Shown here in pieces: positions 1 through 8,743 of a stretch of DNA of 64,000 nucleotides. Every line of letters starts with the position of its first letter. The stretch's first letter is position 1. The stretch is taken from the NCBI GenBank assembly GCA_040255925.1, contig JBDZVX010000001.1, positions 27,339-91,338 of the forward strand. Reading direction: 5' to 3'. The translations under genes were made by a program, and so were the position numbers. This stretch comes from Nitrolancea sp040255925 (GTDB lineage: Bacteria > Chloroflexota > Chloroflexia > Thermomicrobiales > Thermomicrobiaceae). The notes under the pieces were generated by a model. The model did no database searches and was not told the DNA's origin. It worked only from the letters and a program-made list of their open reading frames with translations.

Positions 1-195
1 TTCCGGTCGATCTACTTCCGGGAGCCGGGCGGCATCCTCTTTGAGATCGCGACCGACGGGCCGGGCTTCACGACTGATGAGGACGAGGAGCGCCTGGGCC
101 AAACGCTCGCACTGCCGCCGTTTCTCGAACCACGCCGTGTCGAGATCGAAGCGCGACTCCGGCCGATTACGCCGGCCGGTACGCGGGCACAGTAA
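1..195 (+). CDS. C-terminal fragment of a VOC (glyoxalase/ring-cleaving dioxygenase-like) protein
   Basis: An open frame runs from the first base to a TAA at 193-195 and encodes 64 residues, so the 5' part lies outside the window. The fragment reads FRSIYFREPGGILFEIATD followed by PGFTTDEDEERLG. In the vicinal-oxygen-chelate superfamily, F(R/K)S(I/V)YFREPGG..FEIATD is the last beta-alpha module of MhqA/MhqO-type ring-cleaving dioxygenases, where the Glu in the FEIATD stretch is a metal ligand. The tail (LPPFLEPRR, then IEARL) also matches the end of that family. The substrate cannot be told from this piece. The gene converges on plsC, with 34 bases between the stops and no clear terminator hairpin. 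Confidence 0.75.
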   Translation, partial: FRSIYFREPGGILFEIATDGPGFTTDEDEERLGQTLALPPFLEPRRVEIEARLRPITPAGTRAQ

Positions 196-229
196 CTCCG
201 GGTAGGCTATCCGCCACGAGAGGGATCGT

Positions 230-1009
230 TCAATCCTCCGGTGGCCGCGGTGTCAGCACCGCGGCCACCCTGGCGGTCCCGGGCTTGGGTGACCCGGACT
301 GCTCCGGCTTTTCCACTGCGTCGGCATAGACGCCCCGATACTCCGGTGGGAGGAGACGCGCGACCTCGGTCATCATCAGATTGGTCACCGCCGGGAGTCC
401 GGGACGGCGCTGACCGGGCGGTGTTTCGGGTAGGTTGAACGTGTGGCCGATTCTCACAATGACCCGCGGACGGCGCCAGGTGTGGCGTCGTCCCTTTTTG
501 CCGTTGAAGGGCATTCTTTCGGTACCGAAAATCGCGACCGGGAGAATCGGCGCTCCCGATCGGACCGCGATCATGGCGACGCCGGGGTAGGCCTCTTGCA
601 TCGTCGCGTCGGGGCTACGAGTGCCCTCCGGGAAAATGCCGACGATCTTCCCGTTCGCCAGGTGCTGCTCAGCGAGACGCAGCGCGGCACGATCAGCATT
701 GCCCCGATCCACTGGGAACGCGGCGAAAAATTTCGCGAGCCAGCCGATCACGGGAACGTGAAAGACTTCCTTTTTGGCCATGAACCGGCCGGGCCGTATC
801 AGCACTGCATAGATGAGGATCGGATCGAAGTTGTGCAAGTGGTTGGAAATCAACAGAGCCGGGCCGCTCTTTGGGATATTCTCCAGTCCCTCGATCCGCA
901 TGCCGAAAATACACTTAAAAATCGGGAGCATGATCACACGGGCATACCAGAAGCCCACGGATTTGAAACGGCGCTGGCGGAGCCGTCGCAGCGCCTCACT
1001 GATCTCCAT
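230..1009 (-). CDS. plsC: 1-acyl-sn-glycerol-3-phosphate acyltransferase
   Basis: The 259-residue protein belongs to the PlsC/LPLAT family, which acylates lysophosphatidate to phosphatidate at the inner membrane. The catalytic NHxxxxD box is NHLHNFD at residues 56-62 and the glycerol-phosphate-binding box is FPEGTRS at 126-132. A hydrophobic stretch near residues 18-35 would seat it on the membrane. The length is normal for the family. Its ATG overlaps the end of cmk by 14 bases, so it is probably the last gene of a rluB-cmk-plsC transcript; this order (pseudouridine synthase, cytidylate kinase, acyltransferase) is common in bacteria. The last 35 residues or so are proline-rich and look disordered. 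Acyl chain and exact lysolipid specificity cannot be read from the sequence. Confidence 0.9.
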   Translation of the reverse strand: MEISEALRRLRQRRFKSVGFWYARVIMLPIFKCIFGMRIEGLENIPKSGPALLISNHLHNFDPILIYAVLIRPGRFMAKKEVFHVPVIGWLAKFFAAFPVDRGNADRAALRLAEQHLANGKIVGIFPEGTRSPDATMQEAYPGVAMIAVRSGAPILPVAIFGTERMPFNGKKGRRHTWRRPRVIVRIGHTFNLPETPPGQRRPGLPAVTNLMMTEVARLLPPEYRGVYADAVEKPEQSGSPKPGTARVAAVLTPRPPED

Positions 1010-1727
1010 GTTGATGCCTCATCTTGGTTCGTGATCCGGCGAGAGTCGCGATCTCTTCGACAATTTCCGTTACCGCGCGGCCATCCGTCTGGATCAACAC
1101 CGCGTCCTCCGCGGGGCGCATCGGCGCGACCGTCCGTTGGGAATCCCGGCGGTCCCGTTCCGCCATCTCGGCTTGAACTTCGCTCAGAGAACGGTCTATC
1201 CCGCGCCCGGCAAGTTCCCGCTGGCGGCGGCGCGCGCGCTCTTTCAGTGAGGCGTCGAGCCAGATTTTCAGCTCGGCGTCCGGCATCACCACGGTACCGA
1301 TGTCTCGTCCGGTCATGACGACCCGCCCACGTCCGCCGATTTCCCTTTGGAGCGGGAGGAGCGCCCGGCGGATGGCCGGATGTGCCGCGACTGGGGAGAC
1401 CGCGCGATCAACGTCAGCCGAACGAATCGCCCAGCTCACGTCCCGGCCATTGAGCCAGACATCGTAGAGCCGGCCGTCCTGCTGGGAGGGTTCGGCAACC
1501 CGGACGTCGAGCCCGCGCGCTAGATCGAGCAGGCGCGATGTGTTGCCAACTACATCGATTTCCCGCTCAAGCGCCGCCAGCGTAAGCGCTCGGTAGATCA
1601 CGCCGGTATCGAAATAGAGGGCATTAAGCCGGTGGGCGACCGCTTCGCCGACCGTGCTCTTGCCCGCCGCTGCTGGGCCGTCGATCGCGACCACCAGGCG
1701 GTCCAGTTTTCCTGAGTTCGGTTCCAC
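996..1727 (-). CDS. cmk: (d)CMP kinase (cytidylate kinase)
   Basis: Phosphorylates CMP and dCMP with ATP in pyrimidine nucleotide recycling. I chose the GTG at 1727, which has a GGGGG-type ribosome site just upstream; this gives 243 residues with the P-loop GPAAAGKST at 17-25, as expected for Cmk. A longer frame to 1823 would add 32 Arg/Pro-rich residues unlike the family. Other family signatures are TGRDIGTVVMPDAELKIWLDA (beta strand plus the TGRD substrate loop), the Arg-rich lid (RARRRQRE), and DRRDSQR...PAEDAVLIQTDG near the end. The first 104 bases overlap the 3' end of rluB in another frame, and the last 14 overlap plsC, which argues for translational coupling. Confidence 0.93.
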   Translation of the reverse strand: MEPNSGKLDRLVVAIDGPAAAGKSTVGEAVAHRLNALYFDTGVIYRALTLAALEREIDVVGNTSRLLDLARGLDVRVAEPSQQDGRLYDVWLNGRDVSWAIRSADVDRAVSPVAAHPAIRRALLPLQREIGGRGRVVMTGRDIGTVVMPDAELKIWLDASLKERARRRQRELAGRGIDRSLSEVQAEMAERDRRDSQRTVAPMRPAEDAVLIQTDGRAVTEIVEEIATLAGSRTKMRHQHGDQ

Positions 1728-2556
1728 CTGTTCCCCCAACCTTCCCCGTGGGTCCCCGGCGCGGTGTGGCGGGTCGCGTAGGTGCGGTTTGCCGTGGCGC
1801 GGGCCCGGCCGGAGGCCGCTCACCGGTCGGTTTTCCCTCTCCGTCTAGCCGAAGCGCCTCTCGCAGTTGAGCAAGTTCGCCGGCAGTTGCCTCTCGCCAG
1901 GCGCCGGGCGCGATACCCTTGACCTGCAAGGGACCGATCCGGGTCCGGGTCAACTTGATGACCGGATAGCCGACGCGTTCCAACATACGGCGTACGATGC
2001 GGTTTCGCCCCTCATGGATCACGATCCGGAGTACCGTCCCGGCTTCCTCATTGCGGAGTGGACGGACCTGCTCGGGAATCACCTTCTGCCCCTCGATCGT
2101 CACTCCGCGTCGCAATTCTGCCAGCACCTCCGGCGGCGGATAGCCATCGACTAGCGCTTCGTATTCCTTCTCCAGTTCGTAGCGTGGATGGGCCACACGG
2201 AAGGCGACGTCGCCATCATTAGTGAGCAGCAGCAGTCCCGCGGTCTGCCGGTCAAGTCGCCCAACCGGAATGACCCGCTCCGGGACATTTACCAGGTCCA
2301 TAACGGTTCGCCGGCCACGCTCATCGCTCGCGGTGGTGATGTATCCCGGTGGCTTGTTCAGCAGAATATAGCGTCGCTGCTCCGTTCGTATCGGTTTACC
2401 ATCCACTGTGATCCGCTGGCGCTCGGCATTGACCTGCGTCCCCAGTTCCCGGACGATATGGCCGTCGACCGCGACTCGCCCGGCAAGGATCATTTCCTCC
2501 GCCTTCCGGCGGGATGCCACACCATGCGTGGCCAGGACTCGCTGAAGCCGTTCCAC
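1624..2556 (-). CDS. rluB: RsuA/RluB-family pseudouridine synthase
   Basis: 310 residues from a GTG start with AGGAG about 7 bases upstream. An N-terminal S4 RNA-binding domain (about 1-60: ERLQRVLATHGVASRRKAEE) is followed by the pseudouridine synthase core with GRLDRQTAGLLLLTNDGD; Asp102 is the expected catalytic residue. Family members modify a single uridine in 23S or 16S rRNA. RluB (23S rRNA U2605 in E. coli) is the usual annotation for this layout, but RsuA or RluE/F specificity cannot be excluded. From about residue 235 the protein becomes a Pro/Arg/Gly/Thr-rich, probably disordered tail. The tail's last third is encoded on the same DNA as the start and P-loop of cmk. It is the first gene of the rluB-cmk-plsC group. 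Confidence 0.88.
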   Translation of the reverse strand: MERLQRVLATHGVASRRKAEEMILAGRVAVDGHIVRELGTQVNAERQRITVDGKPIRTEQRRYILLNKPPGYITTASDERGRRTVMDLVNVPERVIPVGRLDRQTAGLLLLTNDGDVAFRVAHPRYELEKEYEALVDGYPPPEVLAELRRGVTIEGQKVIPEQVRPLRNEEAGTVLRIVIHEGRNRIVRRMLERVGYPVIKLTRTRIGPLQVKGIAPGAWREATAGELAQLREALRLDGEGKPTGERPPAGPAPRQTAPTRPATPRRGPTGKVGGTGGTELRKTGPPGGRDRRPSSGGQEHGRRSGRPPA

Positions 2557-2912
2557 TGTGTGCTCCTGACGAAGATGAGCGGACCGCTTCCGCGCTCACC
2601 CGATTGTGCGGTGGGTATACGCCGGGGAACCTCAGGACGAACCGGGTATTCGAGCGGTTCCTCATCCCGTACCATAGGATACTACGCGGCTCGGGTCCTC
2701 CGCCCTCAAACCGAACACGTTCCTGCCACGGCGCAGTTTTAGCGCCATGACCGCTATAATCGTGGCTAGCTGCCCGGAGGAACCTCTGCCGTTTTCCTGA
2801 CCGGGTATTGTCCGGCTCCGGCGTGCTACCATAAACTGACGAGGTCTCAAGACGGTAGGGAGAGGCCGTTTTTCGTCGTTCCGCGTCTAACGAGCAAGAA
2901 TGGCAGGATCAG
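2557..2912. other. Divergent intergenic region between rluB and hisC
   Basis: 356 bases with no convincing gene. On the plus strand a perfect TATAAT lies at 2755-2760, but the -35 position is poor, so it is only a candidate hisC promoter with a leader of about 145 bases. On the minus strand TTGAGG (2704-2709) and TAGTAT (2679-2684) are separated by 19 bases and could drive rluB. I see no riboswitch-like or T-box-like fold. Confidence 0.4.
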
Positions 2913-4016
2913 TTGACGATTCCAGATGCGCTCCGGAGACTCATCCGACCCACGGTCCTGGACTCTAACGGCTACGTTTCGGTCGTTTCGGTGAATGTCA
3001 TTGCTAACCAGATCAACCAGCCGGTTTCCCAGCTTACGAAGTTGGATACCAACGAAAATCCATACGGAACCTCGCTCCGGGTGCAGGAGGCATTGGCCAG
3101 CCTTGATCGCTACCATATCTACCCTGATCCCGAGCAGTTGACCGTACGCCGGCGTGTTTCACAGTATGCTGGTGCTCCGATGGAGCGGATAATCATCGGG
3201 AATGGTTCCGACGAACTGATCGACATGATCCTGCTCGCGACGATAGATCCAGGTGATGAAGTCATTGTTCCAGTGCCGACCTTCGGTTTCTATCAATCCC
3301 GCGCCCGGTTGTTCGGTTCGGTCGTCCGGGAGGTGCCGCGCAAGCCGGACTTCGAACTCGATGTCGAAGCCGTTGAGCGCGTGGCCAATCCGCGGACCAA
3401 GCTCATCTTCGTGGCATCGCCGAACAACCCGACCGGTAATCTCTTGACCAGCCAGCAACTCGTTCGCCTGCTCCAGACCGGTGCGCTGGTGGTGGTCGAT
3501 GAAGCCTATTTTGAATTCAGCGGAAAGACAATGCTTCCCTTGAGCCGCGAATTCGACAACATCGTCATCCTCCGTACCTTTAGCAAATGGGCTGGGTTGG
3601 CCGGCCTGCGGGTAGGCTATGGCATATTCCCGACGGCGTTGATGCCCGAGCTTTGGAAGGTGAAGCCACCGTTCAACGTGGGTGTCGCCGGGTCCCGGGC
3701 GATCGAAGCGGTGCTGGATGATATCGATTACCTCAACGGCACGGTTAGCCGGATCCGTGTTGAGCGCAACCGGCTCTATCGATCGCTTCGAAAGTTGAAC
3801 TTCTTAGACCCATATCCATCACATGGAAACTTTATCCTTTGTCGGGTTACCCGCGGTGACGCGCACGCGATCCACCGCCGGTTAGAGCAACAGGGGATTC
3901 TCATCCGGAAATATGATAGTCCGGACCTCCGGGACTTCCTGCGTATCAGCGTTGGGCGTCCGGAGGATACCGATCGGTTGATGGCAACTCTGCTGTCGAT
4001 GGCGGAGGAGGTGTGA
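2913..4016 (+). CDS. hisC: Histidinol-phosphate aminotransferase
   Basis: A class I/II fold PLP aminotransferase of 367 residues that converts imidazole acetol phosphate and glutamate to histidinol phosphate. Visible signatures: KLDTNENPYG near the N-terminus, GNGSDELIDMIL, SPNNPTGN, the Asp/Tyr pair VVDEAYFEF, and the Schiff-base lysine Lys225 in RTFSKWAGLAGLRVGYG. The start is a TTG at 2913 with a modest AGGATC site. A nearby ATG (2900) is out of frame, and the first 30 residues or so are not typical, so the true start may differ slightly. hisB follows after 4 bases, preceded by a strong GGAGGAGGTG site inside the hisC end. The pair confirms histidine synthesis rather than an aromatic transaminase role. 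The rest of the pathway is not in the window. Confidence 0.93.
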   Translation: MTIPDALRRLIRPTVLDSNGYVSVVSVNVIANQINQPVSQLTKLDTNENPYGTSLRVQEALASLDRYHIYPDPEQLTVRRRVSQYAGAPMERIIIGNGSDELIDMILLATIDPGDEVIVPVPTFGFYQSRARLFGSVVREVPRKPDFELDVEAVERVANPRTKLIFVASPNNPTGNLLTSQQLVRLLQTGALVVVDEAYFEFSGKTMLPLSREFDNIVILRTFSKWAGLAGLRVGYGIFPTALMPELWKVKPPFNVGVAGSRAIEAVLDDIDYLNGTVSRIRVERNRLYRSLRKLNFLDPYPSHGNFILCRVTRGDAHAIHRRLEQQGILIRKYDSPDLRDFLRISVGRPEDTDRLMATLLSMAEEV

Positions 4017-4020
4017 GTTC

Positions 4021-4623
4021 ATGAGCCAGCGATCGGGGGCGCTGACCCGGACGACCGGGGAGACCCAGGTGGAGATTTGGCTGGACCTCGACGGGACGGG
4101 TGACTCCGAGGTCGAGACCGGAATCGGGATTCTCGACCACTTCCTCACCTTATTTGCCCGCCACGGCCTGTTTGATCTCAGGGTAGCCGCGCGGGGCGAT
4201 CTCCACGTCGATGCCCACCATACGACGGAAGATGTCGGTATCTGCCTGGGACAGGTGCTCGGGCAGGCTTTGGGTGATCACCGGGGCATCCGGCGCGTCG
4301 GAAACGTGGCTGTGCCGATGGATGAGTCGCTGGCGCTGGTGGCGGTGGACTGCGGCGGTCGCGGCTACTTTGTGCAACGCGATCAGTTCGCCAGCCCAAT
4401 GGTTGGGCAATTGGAGACCGACCTGGTCCGCCACTTCTTCGATTCTCTAGCGCGAGAGGCGAGGATCAACCTTCATGTGGTCACGCTCTACGGGACGAAT
4501 ACCCATCATCAGGTAGAAGCGGTCTTCAAGGCATTTGCCCGAGCGCTGGATCAGGCGACGCAACGTGATGAGCGGATTGGCGAGTGCTTGCCGAGCACGA
4601 AAGAGCACATCGAAACGGCCTGA
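4021..4623 (+). CDS. hisB: Imidazoleglycerol-phosphate dehydratase
   Basis: 200 residues, the size of monofunctional HisB (no phosphatase domain). It catalyses dehydration of imidazole glycerol phosphate to imidazole acetol phosphate, the substrate of the upstream HisC. The metal-binding repeats are clear: HVDAHHTTEDVGICLGQ around residue 65 and GTNTHHQVEAVFKAFARAL around residue 160, and the early GILDHFL motif is present. The start ATG has a near-perfect ribosome site inside hisC. The stop lies 15 bases from the convergent stop of the MBL gene, and no terminator hairpin is evident in the gap. Confidence 0.96.
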   Translation: MSQRSGALTRTTGETQVEIWLDLDGTGDSEVETGIGILDHFLTLFARHGLFDLRVAARGDLHVDAHHTTEDVGICLGQVLGQALGDHRGIRRVGNVAVPMDESLALVAVDCGGRGYFVQRDQFASPMVGQLETDLVRHFFDSLAREARINLHVVTLYGTNTHHQVEAVFKAFARALDQATQRDERIGECLPSTKEHIETA

Positions 4624-4638
4624 CCGGTGTAGTTCCCG

Positions 4639-5457
4639 TTATTCGGCGTGCCCGAAGGGCAGTCGAAGTTGCTGGGGGGTATTCCTCACGTCGGTTGAAT
4701 CCCAGATGACATCTTTGCCCCGGCGCGGTAAGACCCGCACTCGTGGGACTCGCGTGCCAGTCCCGATCTCTCGTTCGATCACGCTCCTGGCGAGCGCTGG
4801 CGTGTTGTTGTTGGCCGAGAGGTGTGCCAGCCAGATATCGGCCGTGTCCGATCCCAGGTTGGCGGCGAGGAATCGCGAGCAATCCTGGTTGCTCAAATGT
4901 CCCCGGTTTCCAGAGATTCGCCTTTTGAGGTGCGCTGGATACCGGCCACGGTGAAGCATCATCCCGTCATGGTTCGCTTCAATGATCACGAGATGCGCCG
5001 CCCCAACCGGCCCGGCCATATGCTGATCGGCCTGGCCGAGGTCGATGAAGATCGTGACACGGGCTTCGCCATCGTCGAGAAAAAAACCGACCGGCTCAGC
5101 GGCATCATGGGAGACCGGAACCGGCATGATCTCGATCCGGTCCACTCGCGTATGACTTCCCATCGCGCACGGCTGGGAGCGAAATTCCGTCCGACCTCGC
5201 AGTGCCGAAGCGGTGCCTCGCGATGAGATCACCGAGCAGTCGTGATACTGTAGGATCTGGGGTAGGGTACGGACGTGATCGTGGTGCTCGTGCGTGATGA
5301 GAATAGCCGAGAGTTCGCCAGCCTCGACGCCCGCGGCCTGAAGGCCCGCTTGCAGCCGGCGGATCGGCACGCCGGCATCCACCAGCAGGTTGGTCTCACC
5401 GGACTGGACGAGGAACGAGTTCCCGGAGCTGCCGCTACCGAAGCTGATGACGCGCAT
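4639..5457 (-). CDS. MBL-fold metallo-hydrolase, YycJ/WalJ (VicX)-like
   Basis: 272 residues. The N-terminus MRVISFGSGSSGNSFLVQ is the hallmark of the YycJ/WalJ/VicX group of metallo-beta-lactamase-fold proteins, followed by the metal-binding HEHHDH at residues 56-61. Further ligands probably lie in the FIDLGQ and IEANHD regions and the late AHLSANNN segment. Characterised relatives are probably nucleases (a 5'-exonuclease role has been proposed), but the activity of this protein cannot be deduced. No WalKR two-component genes lie beside it, unlike in Firmicutes. It precedes hisB in convergent orientation and is separated from yggS by 60 bases, so it may be transcribed with the yggS-pgeF group. 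Confidence 0.85.
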   Translation of the reverse strand: MRVISFGSGSSGNSFLVQSGETNLLVDAGVPIRRLQAGLQAAGVEAGELSAILITHEHHDHVRTLPQILQYHDCSVISSRGTASALRGRTEFRSQPCAMGSHTRVDRIEIMPVPVSHDAAEPVGFFLDDGEARVTIFIDLGQADQHMAGPVGAAHLVIIEANHDGMMLHRGRYPAHLKRRISGNRGHLSNQDCSRFLAANLGSDTADIWLAHLSANNNTPALARSVIEREIGTGTRVPRVRVLPRRGKDVIWDSTDVRNTPQQLRLPFGHAE

Positions 5458-5517
5458 TCAGATTCGATCCCTCACATCGGCGCACACGACATATCCCTGT
5501 AACCATACCCCAGCACG

Positions 5518-6198
5518 CTAACCAAACAGGGCACGACCGATCCGCACAATTGTGGCGCCTTCCTGAATCGCTATTTCAAAGTCATTGGTCATCCCCATAG
5601 AAAGGTGCCGGAGATCCGCGGTGGGGAACTGTTCCCGGAGCCGATCGCGAAGGATACGGAGCCCCTGAAAGACGGGCCGGGTATCTTCAGCGTTGATCAC
5701 CAGCGGCGCGATCGTCATCAAGCCACGTAACCGGAGGTGTGGCCGTTCAAGGGCATGCGCGACGAGCGACGCCGCTTCGTCCGGTGGGCAGCCGGATTTC
5801 TGGACCTCGCCCGCGATGTTGACCTGAATCAGGATGTCGATCGATCGCTGGGCGATTTCCGCCCGGCGTTGGAGCGCTTCAATGAGCGACCGCCGGTCAA
5901 CGGACTCGATCATTTGAAATAACCGGACCGCCGGCTGGGCCTTGTTGGTCTGAAGATGCCCGATCAAATGGAGGACGGCGTCGGCGGGCAGCGGTTCAGC
6001 GAATTTTCCCTGCGCCGCCTGGACGCGGTTCTCGCCGAAGTGCCGTAATCCGAGGGTGTAAGCCTGATCCACTTCCGGGCGTTCGACCGTCTTCGTGACC
6101 GCGACGAGGGTTATTTCATCCGGATCTCGCCCGGCGAGTTCGGCCGCCCGGTTAATCCGTTCCCGCGTCTCTCGAACGTTGCGCTCAATGTCCGCCAT
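5518..6198 (-). CDS. yggS: YggS/PROSC-family pyridoxal phosphate homeostasis protein
   Basis: 226 residues from the ATG at 6198, which has GGAG 7 bases upstream; an in-frame ATG at 6210 is the alternative. The family is a monomeric PLP barrel that buffers free PLP and has no known catalytic reaction. The PLP lysine is in LVAVTKT (Lys36 from this start). Other family motifs are FGENRVQ, LHLIGHLQTNK, and the C-terminal LSMGMTNDFEIAI followed by GATIVRIGRALFG. The start overlaps the end of pgeF by 14 bases. This YlmD-YlmE type pairing (pgeF then yggS) is conserved near cell division genes in many bacteria, although no division genes adjoin it here. Confidence 0.95.
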   Translation of the reverse strand: MADIERNVRETRERINRAAELAGRDPDEITLVAVTKTVERPEVDQAYTLGLRHFGENRVQAAQGKFAEPLPADAVLHLIGHLQTNKAQPAVRLFQMIESVDRRSLIEALQRRAEIAQRSIDILIQVNIAGEVQKSGCPPDEAASLVAHALERPHLRLRGLMTIAPLVINAEDTRPVFQGLRILRDRLREQFPTADLRHLSMGMTNDFEIAIQEGATIVRIGRALFG

Positions 6199-7003
6199 TG
6201 GGTGCTCCATCTGGACTCGTCACTGCTATGATCGCGGCGAACCGGCCGGCCTGCGTTCCCTGCGCTCGATAGGAGAAATAGCGATCGGACTGGCACCGGG
6301 TGCAATCGCCTTGGACTTCGATTTGGCTCGCCGGAACGCCGGCGGCAATGAGCGCCAGCGTATTGGCTTTCCAGAGATCAAACCGGAAATGCCCCTCGCC
6401 ACGCTCCACCGCGCGCTCCCGCTGGTCGAACCCTGCCGATTTCCAGGCATCGATAACCTCCGGCCCGACCTGGTAACAGCATCGCCCGATAGACGGGCCG
6501 ATCCCGGCGAGGATATCTGCCGGGGAGGTACTGAAACAATCTTTCATCGCTCGAACAGTCTGCCCGGCAACGTCAGCCACCGTTCCTCGCCATCCGGCAT
6601 GGGCGGCACCGATGGCCCGCCGCACGGGATCGATGAGCAGGATCGGAACGCAATCGGCGCAGAAGACCGCGAGTGGCAGCTCCGGTGATTGCGTGATCAA
6701 CGCATCGGTCCCGGAAAGGGAATCGCCGAACGACGAGTACCCGCGCCCGGCATCATCCGGCACCACCAGTCGTACATTGTTACCATGGACTTGCTGGGCA
6801 CAGACGAGTCGGTGGGATTCAACCCCGATTGCACCTGCCCACCTGTCGCGATTTCGCCGGACCGTGAGAGGATCGGGTCCGGTCACATAGCTGATGTCGC
6901 CATCGGCGGGGATCAGATCGGTACGAGTGGTAACGCCGTGTTTCACCGGCTGACCGTCGAACAGCCTGAATTTGCGGACTGGTAGAGAGCCGGGAACGTT
7001 CAC
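6185..7003 (-). CDS. pgeF: Peptidoglycan editing factor / purine nucleoside phosphorylase (YfiH/LACC1 family)
   Basis: 272 residues of the laccase-domain (DUF152) family. The putative metal-site residues are visible: His in CAQQVHGNN, Cys in VFCADCVP and His in AAHAGWRGTV. Relatives act as purine nucleoside phosphorylases/adenosine deaminases (LACC1) and, in E. coli, as PgeF, which guards peptidoglycan precursor composition; which role applies here is not known. The ATG start abuts the stop of the upstream membrane protein gene (7004). The end overlaps yggS, so these genes probably form one transcript reading leftward from about 8.6 kb. Confidence 0.92.
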   Translation of the reverse strand: MNVPGSLPVRKFRLFDGQPVKHGVTTRTDLIPADGDISYVTGPDPLTVRRNRDRWAGAIGVESHRLVCAQQVHGNNVRLVVPDDAGRGYSSFGDSLSGTDALITQSPELPLAVFCADCVPILLIDPVRRAIGAAHAGWRGTVADVAGQTVRAMKDCFSTSPADILAGIGPSIGRCCYQVGPEVIDAWKSAGFDQRERAVERGEGHFRFDLWKANTLALIAAGVPASQIEVQGDCTRCQSDRYFSYRAQGTQAGRFAAIIAVTSPDGAPNGGH

Positions 7004-8602
7004 TTATTCACCCCGTGCGCCGCTGAGGATCATCTGATCTACTACGCGTTCGACCGGGGCGTGATCGTCAGTGAAGACGAGCTTCGGATCTGTTCCGGTC
7101 CATTCCCGGATATTGCCGCTGGTCAGACTGACCTCTCCGACGTAACGAATCAGTCCGGGCTCCTGACGCAAAATGTTCTCACGGAAGGACCGAATGTCGG
7201 TCGGCTGGTTAGTCCCGACGACGATGGTGTTCGTGTAACGGTCAATATCGATCAGGTAGACGTTCGGGAAGACCGACTTCATCGTGCTGGCGATCACATC
7301 TACGAGCCGATAATCGGTCTCGGTCCGCCCGGCATTGACGATCGCAACACCGTCCGGCGTGAGATGCGACCGGACCTGATCGAAGAACTCACGTGTCGTC
7401 AGGTGGAACGGGATGTAGGGCTGGCGATAGGCATCGACCCCGATAATGTCGTATCGCTTGTTCGTCGTTGAGAGGAAGTAGCGTCCGTCCTGAACGATAA
7501 CGTTCAAGTTCGGCTCGTTCATGTCAAAGTATTTTCGGCCAACCTCAACGATCTTCGGATCGATCTCGACGCCGTCGATCGAGATCGGACCGTAGGCGAG
7601 GGTGAGTTCCTTCGCCATCGTACCGGCGGCCAGTCCGATGAGTGCCACGCTCCGGACATCACCTGGCTGCTGGCCATGGTTAAAAAATGGGCCGACCGTG
7701 AAATAATCCCACGGCCCGCCGGTGATCGTACCAACCGGATCATAGATCGAGTGGATTGCATGACCTTCATTTAGCATGAGCAGATAGGCACCTTGATCCT
7801 TCACCACTTGGATGTAATTGTATTCCGATTCGCTCTCATGAACGAGTGTTCCGAATTCTGGGGGCCGGACCATTCCGCCGGTTCCGAATATCATGATCCC
7901 GATGACCACCAGTGTGAGGAACACGGCGCCAACGACGAGCCATCGCGCCCTGAGCAATGCCAGACCAAGAATCGACGTGACGAGAAGAAACAACGCGAAG
8001 GTATAGAACGTCCGGTAGGTCCCAATCGCCGGTTCCAACACCAGAACTGGGAGAAAACTGCCGAGGATACTTCCGACCGTCGATAGCGCGTAGAGCGAGC
8101 CAGCGGTGTTGCCGGCAGCTTCGACGCGATGGAGGCGCAGGCGGATGGCGAAAGGAGAAACGATTCCCAGCGCCGTCACGGGTACCGCGAAGAGCAGGAT
8201 GACACCAACCAGGGAGCCATAGAAGGCACCGACCGCCAGGTGAGAAAAGGCGGTCAATGATTGTTCGAGAATCGGCCGTGCCAGGAGTGGGATCAGCCCG
8301 GTGCTGAATCCCGCCACGGTCGTTATCGCGAACAACAAACGGCCACTGGGCCATCGGTCGGCAACTTTTCCGCCGACATAGTAGCCAATCGAGAGATAGA
8401 GCAGCGTGAGACCAATCAGGTTCGCCCAGATAAACGTTGACGTGCCGAAATAGGGGCCGAGTAAACGGGACGCCGAGAGTTCGATAGCGATACTGGAGGT
8501 TCCGCCGACGAACACAATCAACAAGAGAAGCCGGTCGAAGGCGCGAGCGCGTCCACCGGCGGGTCCGGTCTGCTGTTCCACCGATGGGGTGGTAGTGGTC
8601 AT
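7004..8602 (-). CDS. Fused-MFS/spermidine synthase-like membrane protein
   Basis: 532 residues with two parts. Residues about 20-240 are a chain of hydrophobic helices with the start IVFVGGTSSIAIELSASRLLGPYFG, typical of the membrane half of fused-MFS/spermidine synthase proteins. Residues about 270-500 are a Rossmann aminopropyltransferase/methyltransferase-like domain: VALIGLAAGTMAKE (cofactor loop), SIDGVEIDPKIVEVGRKYF (acidic end of beta 2), VQDGRYFLS and DIIGVDAYRQ. The family is widespread and mostly uncharacterised, and true polyamine synthesis has not been shown for the membrane forms. The ATG has AAGGA upstream. It probably heads a transcript with pgeF and yggS. Confidence 0.85.
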   Translation of the reverse strand: MTTTTPSVEQQTGPAGGRARAFDRLLLLIVFVGGTSSIAIELSASRLLGPYFGTSTFIWANLIGLTLLYLSIGYYVGGKVADRWPSGRLLFAITTVAGFSTGLIPLLARPILEQSLTAFSHLAVGAFYGSLVGVILLFAVPVTALGIVSPFAIRLRLHRVEAAGNTAGSLYALSTVGSILGSFLPVLVLEPAIGTYRTFYTFALFLLVTSILGLALLRARWLVVGAVFLTLVVIGIMIFGTGGMVRPPEFGTLVHESESEYNYIQVVKDQGAYLLMLNEGHAIHSIYDPVGTITGGPWDYFTVGPFFNHGQQPGDVRSVALIGLAAGTMAKELTLAYGPISIDGVEIDPKIVEVGRKYFDMNEPNLNVIVQDGRYFLSTTNKRYDIIGVDAYRQPYIPFHLTTREFFDQVRSHLTPDGVAIVNAGRTETDYRLVDVIASTMKSVFPNVYLIDIDRYTNTIVVGTNQPTDIRSFRENILRQEPGLIRYVGEVSLTSGNIREWTGTDPKLVFTDDHAPVERVVDQMILSGARGE

Positions 8603-8666
8603 GCAATGTCCTTCTCTGAGGTTCGCGCGCGATACGTCCCCGGTGGCTTTGGCTAGCTGCTTAAGG

Positions 8667-8672
8667 ATTATA
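8667..8672 (-). promoter_or_regulatory. Possible -10 element for the 8602-to-5518 transcript
   Basis: On the minus strand a perfect TATAAT lies 64 bases upstream of the ATG at 8602, in the 141-base gap between this gene and nfi. No good -35 hexamer sits at 16-18 bases, so the call depends on the -10 alone. Confidence 0.3.
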
Positions 8673-8743
8673 CGGACCGAGACAGCGTTCCGGACTCACT
8701 CCTCGTCGGATGTGTTGTTGCGCATAACTGCACTTATCCGCAA

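Noticed and set aside
443..1318. 291-codon plus-strand frame opposite plsC and cmk
   Set aside because: No motif, and it is antisense to two well-supported genes.
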